A DNA stretch of 8,596 nucleotides, taken from Elusimicrobiota bacterium. Its GTDB lineage: Bacteria; Elusimicrobiota; Elusimicrobia; 2-02-FULL-39-32. Below, in pieces: positions 5,729 to 8,596 of the stretch. Position 1 is the stretch's first letter, and each line of letters begins with the position of its first letter. Both the position numbers and the translations under genes were made by a program. The notes below the pieces were generated by a model that was not told the DNA's origin, made no database searches, and saw nothing but the letters and a program-made list of their open reading frames with translations. The stretch is taken from assembly GCA_023249835.1 (NCBI GenBank), contig JAHFBY010000050.1, forward strand, positions 1-8,596. The letters are read 5' to 3'.

Positions 5729-6370
5729 CTACGTTTTAAGGTTCCAGTCAGGGGCAGTTCCCCAATAGTTAGTATAAACTAAATTGGTTAAGTCAATTCT
5801 TTTTTCCCAATTCAGTTCTTCCAGCATTGGTTTCTCTTTAAACTCCAAGGGATAACCTACGCAAAGATAGGCAATGGGTAACACGTGGCTGGGAATATTC
5901 AATAGATTTTTTAATTTGGCCTGGTCAATGATGCTCACCCATCCTACCCCTACGCCTTCGGAACGTGCGGCCAACCATAGATTTTGTATAGCGCAACAAG
6001 TGCTATAAATATCGGTGTCCGGCATAGAGTTTCGGCCCAGGACATGGGGCCCATTGCGCGTGCGGTCGCAGGTGATACAAATGTTGAGCGGAGATTCTAA
6101 TATCCCTTCCAGTTTCATAGATTGATAAAGCTCTTTGCGAGCGCCCGCATAGTTTTGAGCAGCAGTTTCGTTTAACCCTGAAAATACAGACTTAATTTCT
6201 TGCCGGATGTTTCGGTCGGTTATTAGAATAAAATTCCAAGGCTGCATAAAGCCAACAGATCCGGCATGGTGGGCGGCTAATAAAATACGTTTAACCACTT
6301 CTGAGGGCAAAGGGTCACTTTTAAAATGACGAACGTCCCGTCGGCTGAATATGGTTTGATACAGTTCCAT
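5729..6370 (-). CDS. bluB: 5,6-dimethylbenzimidazole synthase BluB
   Basis: This nitroreductase-fold enzyme breaks down reduced FMN with oxygen to 5,6-dimethylbenzimidazole, the lower ligand of vitamin B12. The 213 residues match BluB along their length. Visible blocks are SRRDVRHF (9-16), AAHHAGSVGFMQPWNFILI (32-50), MKLEGILESPLNICITCDRT (85-104), VLGRNSMPDTDIYSTCCAIQ (110-129) and NLWLAARSEGVGVGWVSI (130-147). D12 and S146 align, as I recall it, with the functionally important Asp32 and Ser167 of the Sinorhizobium meliloti enzyme. The start is the ATG at 6370; the only upstream in-frame codon of note is the TAA ending the previous gene, so no longer form is possible. No ribosome site is visible, which suggests coupling to the gene 15 bases upstream. 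No other cobalamin gene or cobalamin riboswitch is seen nearby. Confidence 0.93.
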   Translation of the reverse strand: MELYQTIFSRRDVRHFKSDPLPSEVVKRILLAAHHAGSVGFMQPWNFILITDRNIRQEIKSVFSGLNETAAQNYAGARKELYQSMKLEGILESPLNICITCDRTRNGPHVLGRNSMPDTDIYSTCCAIQNLWLAARSEGVGVGWVSIIDQAKLKNLLNIPSHVLPIAYLCVGYPLEFKEKPMLEELNWEKRIDLTNLVYTNYWGTAPDWNLKT

Positions 6371-6385
6371 GAATGGACGACCAGT

Positions 6386-8596
6386 TTAACCGTGATGAGC
6401 GAGTTGTTGTTGGATTAATTTTTGTACATCCGCGTCATTGGGATCTAGTTTTTGAATTTCTTGCCATTGACGGGTCGCTTCGGGAATTTTATTGACCCTT
6501 TGATAATGCGTGGCTAAACGTTTTCTATAATCGATCCTTTCCGGCCAGATTTCAACAATTCGGGTATAGGCTAACTCAGCTTTTTTGGGAGACGGCTTTA
6601 CGAAGGTATAGAAGTCGCCAAGCATGATCCATGCGTCTGGTTTAGGGGCAATGACCAGATCGTGGGAATGTCTGGGACTAGCCAAGTCGTAGTGGTAGCG
6701 CGGGTCGTCGCCTTTGGCATTAAACCCGCCAAAAATTTGATGGTACGGCATTTTACATTCCTTGCCTTCCAAGAGGTCAAGATAGCTTTGTTCTGCTTTG
6801 TCCAGTTGGTTCAACTGTGTATAAACTTGCGCCAGTCGATAGAAGTTGGTGTCAAAGACAGGGTCAATTTTATAATAACGTTTGTAGTCGTCAATTGCAT
6901 TGAGCCGATGTTCATAAGCCCGTTTAGCAAATTCATCTGCCAGTTCCGGACGGGCATATTTTTGTGCAAAAGGAATGAGGCTGGAAAGAAAGTCCGCCCA
7001 TTTTTGATGCACTGCCCCTACTTGATGGTGCATTTGCACATAATTGGGACCTAGCCTGCGAGTGTTGGCATAGGCTTCTAAACCTGACTCCCATTTAGAC
7101 TCTGTTAACCGGCGGTAAATTTCTGCTTTTGCGATGTCCCCGTGGCTAAACGCGTCGTGGGTCATTTGCGCAAACTGCGATCCCCAATCATTAAAGACGT
7201 TGCCCCGGAAGTAATGGGACATGATGAAATCAGGTCGGAGCTTGGTTACCTCCGCATAGTGTTCTAGAGCGCCGCCGATACCGTTGCGCCGCCAGAGCAG
7301 GTCAGGAAACAGGGATGTGGCTACTTTGCCAAACAATGATTCCGGGTCCAATGTGCCGCGGTCTCCGCCACGATACATAATTTGGTATTCCGGTGGGAAC
7401 CCAGCTACTTGTCCGTCATATTCAGGTCCTTTGGTCCAAATGCCTTGTTTAGAGAAAAAAATGGCGCGGTTATGGTTTACGTCGCCCACAAAAAAGCCCC
7501 AGAAAGGAACTAAAAGAATAGTCCCAATTATCATTACCAGTAGTGATTTAATGCGCGTGGCGTTGACTGCCAGATTATAAAACCACCAGGAAACACTGCC
7601 CCAAACAATTAAAAAGACAGTCCAGGTAACTATAAAATGCGGGGCTTCTGCTTGATTTTTTATACCGTCCCGGCCTTGGCACCAATCAAACTCGCGGAGT
7701 ATGCGCAATGCCACGATGATGATGAGCGCTACCGTCGTAAATTTTAAAAATTTAAGAATTTTTTCTTTATTGCGGCCAGTGTATTCCGGCAGGAAACTGT
7801 TTGTGGATAAGGTCAATTCCCGGTTTTCCGGAACTGGGCTATACATGATCAAGGCAGAATTGAGTCCGGCTAAGAGCCAAAAAGGAGCTCCAGAAGATAC
7901 AAAACGCATGGAAACGTCGGTGTTGTTGTGTATTAGCATGCCGAGGAATCCAGACAGGAATCCTAACATATAATAAGTTTCTTCCGGATACTGCGTGCTT
8001 CCTTTAATAGGCCCGGCGCGCGTCATTTGCGGGCTGGTTAATACGGACATGGTTTTATATACTCCCACTGTAATCATTAAAATCATCCATATCCACAGAC
8101 CAAACCCCACCATCCCCTCATCCATAAAGACTTCTAAATGCTCGTTTTCTGCGTGATCGGTTTCGGTGTTGTGTTTGGCTTCAATATGGAATATGGCCGG
8201 TCTCCGGTAAGCCGGATAGATTACCCAAAACGATCCAATGCCATTACCAAAAATAGGTTTAGTGTGGATCATCTCAAAGGTGGACAGCCAAGTGTACATA
8301 CGAAAAGTGAAGGAGGTGATTCCGCTAGGCTGGATAAAAACTTTGTTAACGATATAGGAACCTAGCAGCGTTACAATGACCATGGCGCAGGAAACAATGA
8401 TTATTTTTAACCGGCGATTATTAAAAAAGAACCGGATGGAAAGTATGGAGAAAACCGTGGTGCCTCCGATTAAGCCCATAGCCGGCCCTTTAGAACCTGT
8501 CCATAAAATGTTGGCTATGGTGAGTCCCAAAAGGGGTAATAGATAAAATTGTCGGCTTTTTAAGTAAAGCGCTGTCACCACCGGCACCATGATAAC
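6386..8596 (-). CDS. O-antigen ligase/Wzy_C-family protein with C-terminal TPR domain (5' end outside window)
   Basis: The reading frame is open to the window edge and the first membrane helices of the family are missing, so the gene starts outside the window. Numbering below runs from the methionine at 8590. The Wzy_C core is visible: TGSKGPAMGL (31-40), GNGIGSFWVIYPAYRR (115-130) and DHAENEHLEVFMDEGMVGFG (145-164). These are the usual signatures of integral-membrane O-antigen ligases and polysaccharide polymerases. Further membrane segments lie near 207-250, 283-297, 320-340 and 348-368. From about 435 to the end is a soluble, helix-rich region with TPR-like repeats, clearest at 577-610, 652-685 and 686-720, presumably periplasmic. 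Between repeats at 612-650 is an unusual His/Tyr-rich insert. The role is probably joining or polymerising surface glycans; the acceptor is unknown. It is first in a probable operon with bluB, 15 bases downstream. Confidence 0.85.
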   Translation of the reverse strand, partial: VIMVPVVTALYLKSRQFYLLPLLGLTIANILWTGSKGPAMGLIGGTTVFSILSIRFFFNNRRLKIIIVSCAMVIVTLLGSYIVNKVFIQPSGITSFTFRMYTWLSTFEMIHTKPIFGNGIGSFWVIYPAYRRPAIFHIEAKHNTETDHAENEHLEVFMDEGMVGFGLWIWMILMITVGVYKTMSVLTSPQMTRAGPIKGSTQYPEETYYMLGFLSGFLGMLIHNNTDVSMRFVSSGAPFWLLAGLNSALIMYSPVPENRELTLSTNSFLPEYTGRNKEKILKFLKFTTVALIIIVALRILREFDWCQGRDGIKNQAEAPHFIVTWTVFLIVWGSVSWWFYNLAVNATRIKSLLVMIIGTILLVPFWGFFVGDVNHNRAIFFSKQGIWTKGPEYDGQVAGFPPEYQIMYRGGDRGTLDPESLFGKVATSLFPDLLWRRNGIGGALEHYAEVTKLRPDFIMSHYFRGNVFNDWGSQFAQMTHDAFSHGDIAKAEIYRRLTESKWESGLEAYANTRRLGPNYVQMHHQVGAVHQKWADFLSSLIPFAQKYARPELADEFAKRAYEHRLNAIDDYKRYYKIDPVFDTNFYRLAQVYTQLNQLDKAEQSYLDLLEGKECKMPYHQIFGGFNAKGDDPRYHYDLASPRHSHDLVIAPKPDAWIMLGDFYTFVKPSPKKAELAYTRIVEIWPERIDYRKRLATHYQRVNKIPEATRQWQEIQKLDPNDADVQKLIQQQLAHHG

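Noticed and set aside
6371..6385. Possible cobalamin riboswitch upstream of bluB
   Set aside because: The gap is only 15 bases and no B12-box-like sequence is visible before the gene.
7284..8365. Long open frames on the plus strand opposite the Wzy_C/TPR gene
   Set aside because: They lie antisense to a well-supported protein and have no recognisable domains or ribosome sites.

Overview
The window reads as an ordinary chromosomal segment of a Gram-negative bacterium of moderate GC. The Gram-negative call rests on three things: an RseB-like periplasmic protein, an O-antigen ligase/Wzy-type polysaccharide enzyme, and the zinc-type anti-sigma factor with a single membrane span. The phylum cannot be fixed from sequence alone. 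The large Wzy_C plus TPR protein is of a kind common in uncultivated lineages such as Omnitrophota and Elusimicrobiota and in some Deltaproteobacteria, but this is only a hint. I see no transposase, integrase, phage gene, CRISPR array, tRNA or rRNA.

Layout from left to right. At 37-2094 (+) lies a tightly overlapping three-gene operon: an ECF sigma factor, a zinc-finger anti-sigma factor and an exported RseB/MucB-like regulator. Together they look like a complete envelope-stress sensing relay. It converges on an AI-2E/PerM-family membrane protein (2118-3209, -). A 389-bp gene-free stretch (3210-3598) follows, holding a strong hairpin that probably terminates the maf transcript. Next come maf (3599-4210, -), a nucleotide pyrophosphatase, and a divergently transcribed BaiN/HI0933-type flavoprotein (4266-5465, +) separated from it by only 55 bp. 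The right third (5462-8596, -) is a probable operon read leftward: a 5'-truncated Wzy_C/TPR protein, then bluB (5,6-dimethylbenzimidazole synthase for the lower ligand of vitamin B12), then a small three-helix membrane protein whose end overlaps the end of the flavoprotein gene by a few bases.

Functionally the clearest unit is the sigma/anti-sigma/RseB-like operon. The other genes are housekeeping or accessory functions with no evident shared pathway. The points most worth a second look are the pairing of a zinc-type anti-sigma with an RseB-like partner, the hairpin with its G-tract/C-loop complementarity in the intergenic region, the lone bluB behind a polysaccharide gene, and the unusual TPR region of the Wzy_C protein. 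I did not find convincing evidence of an undescribed system.
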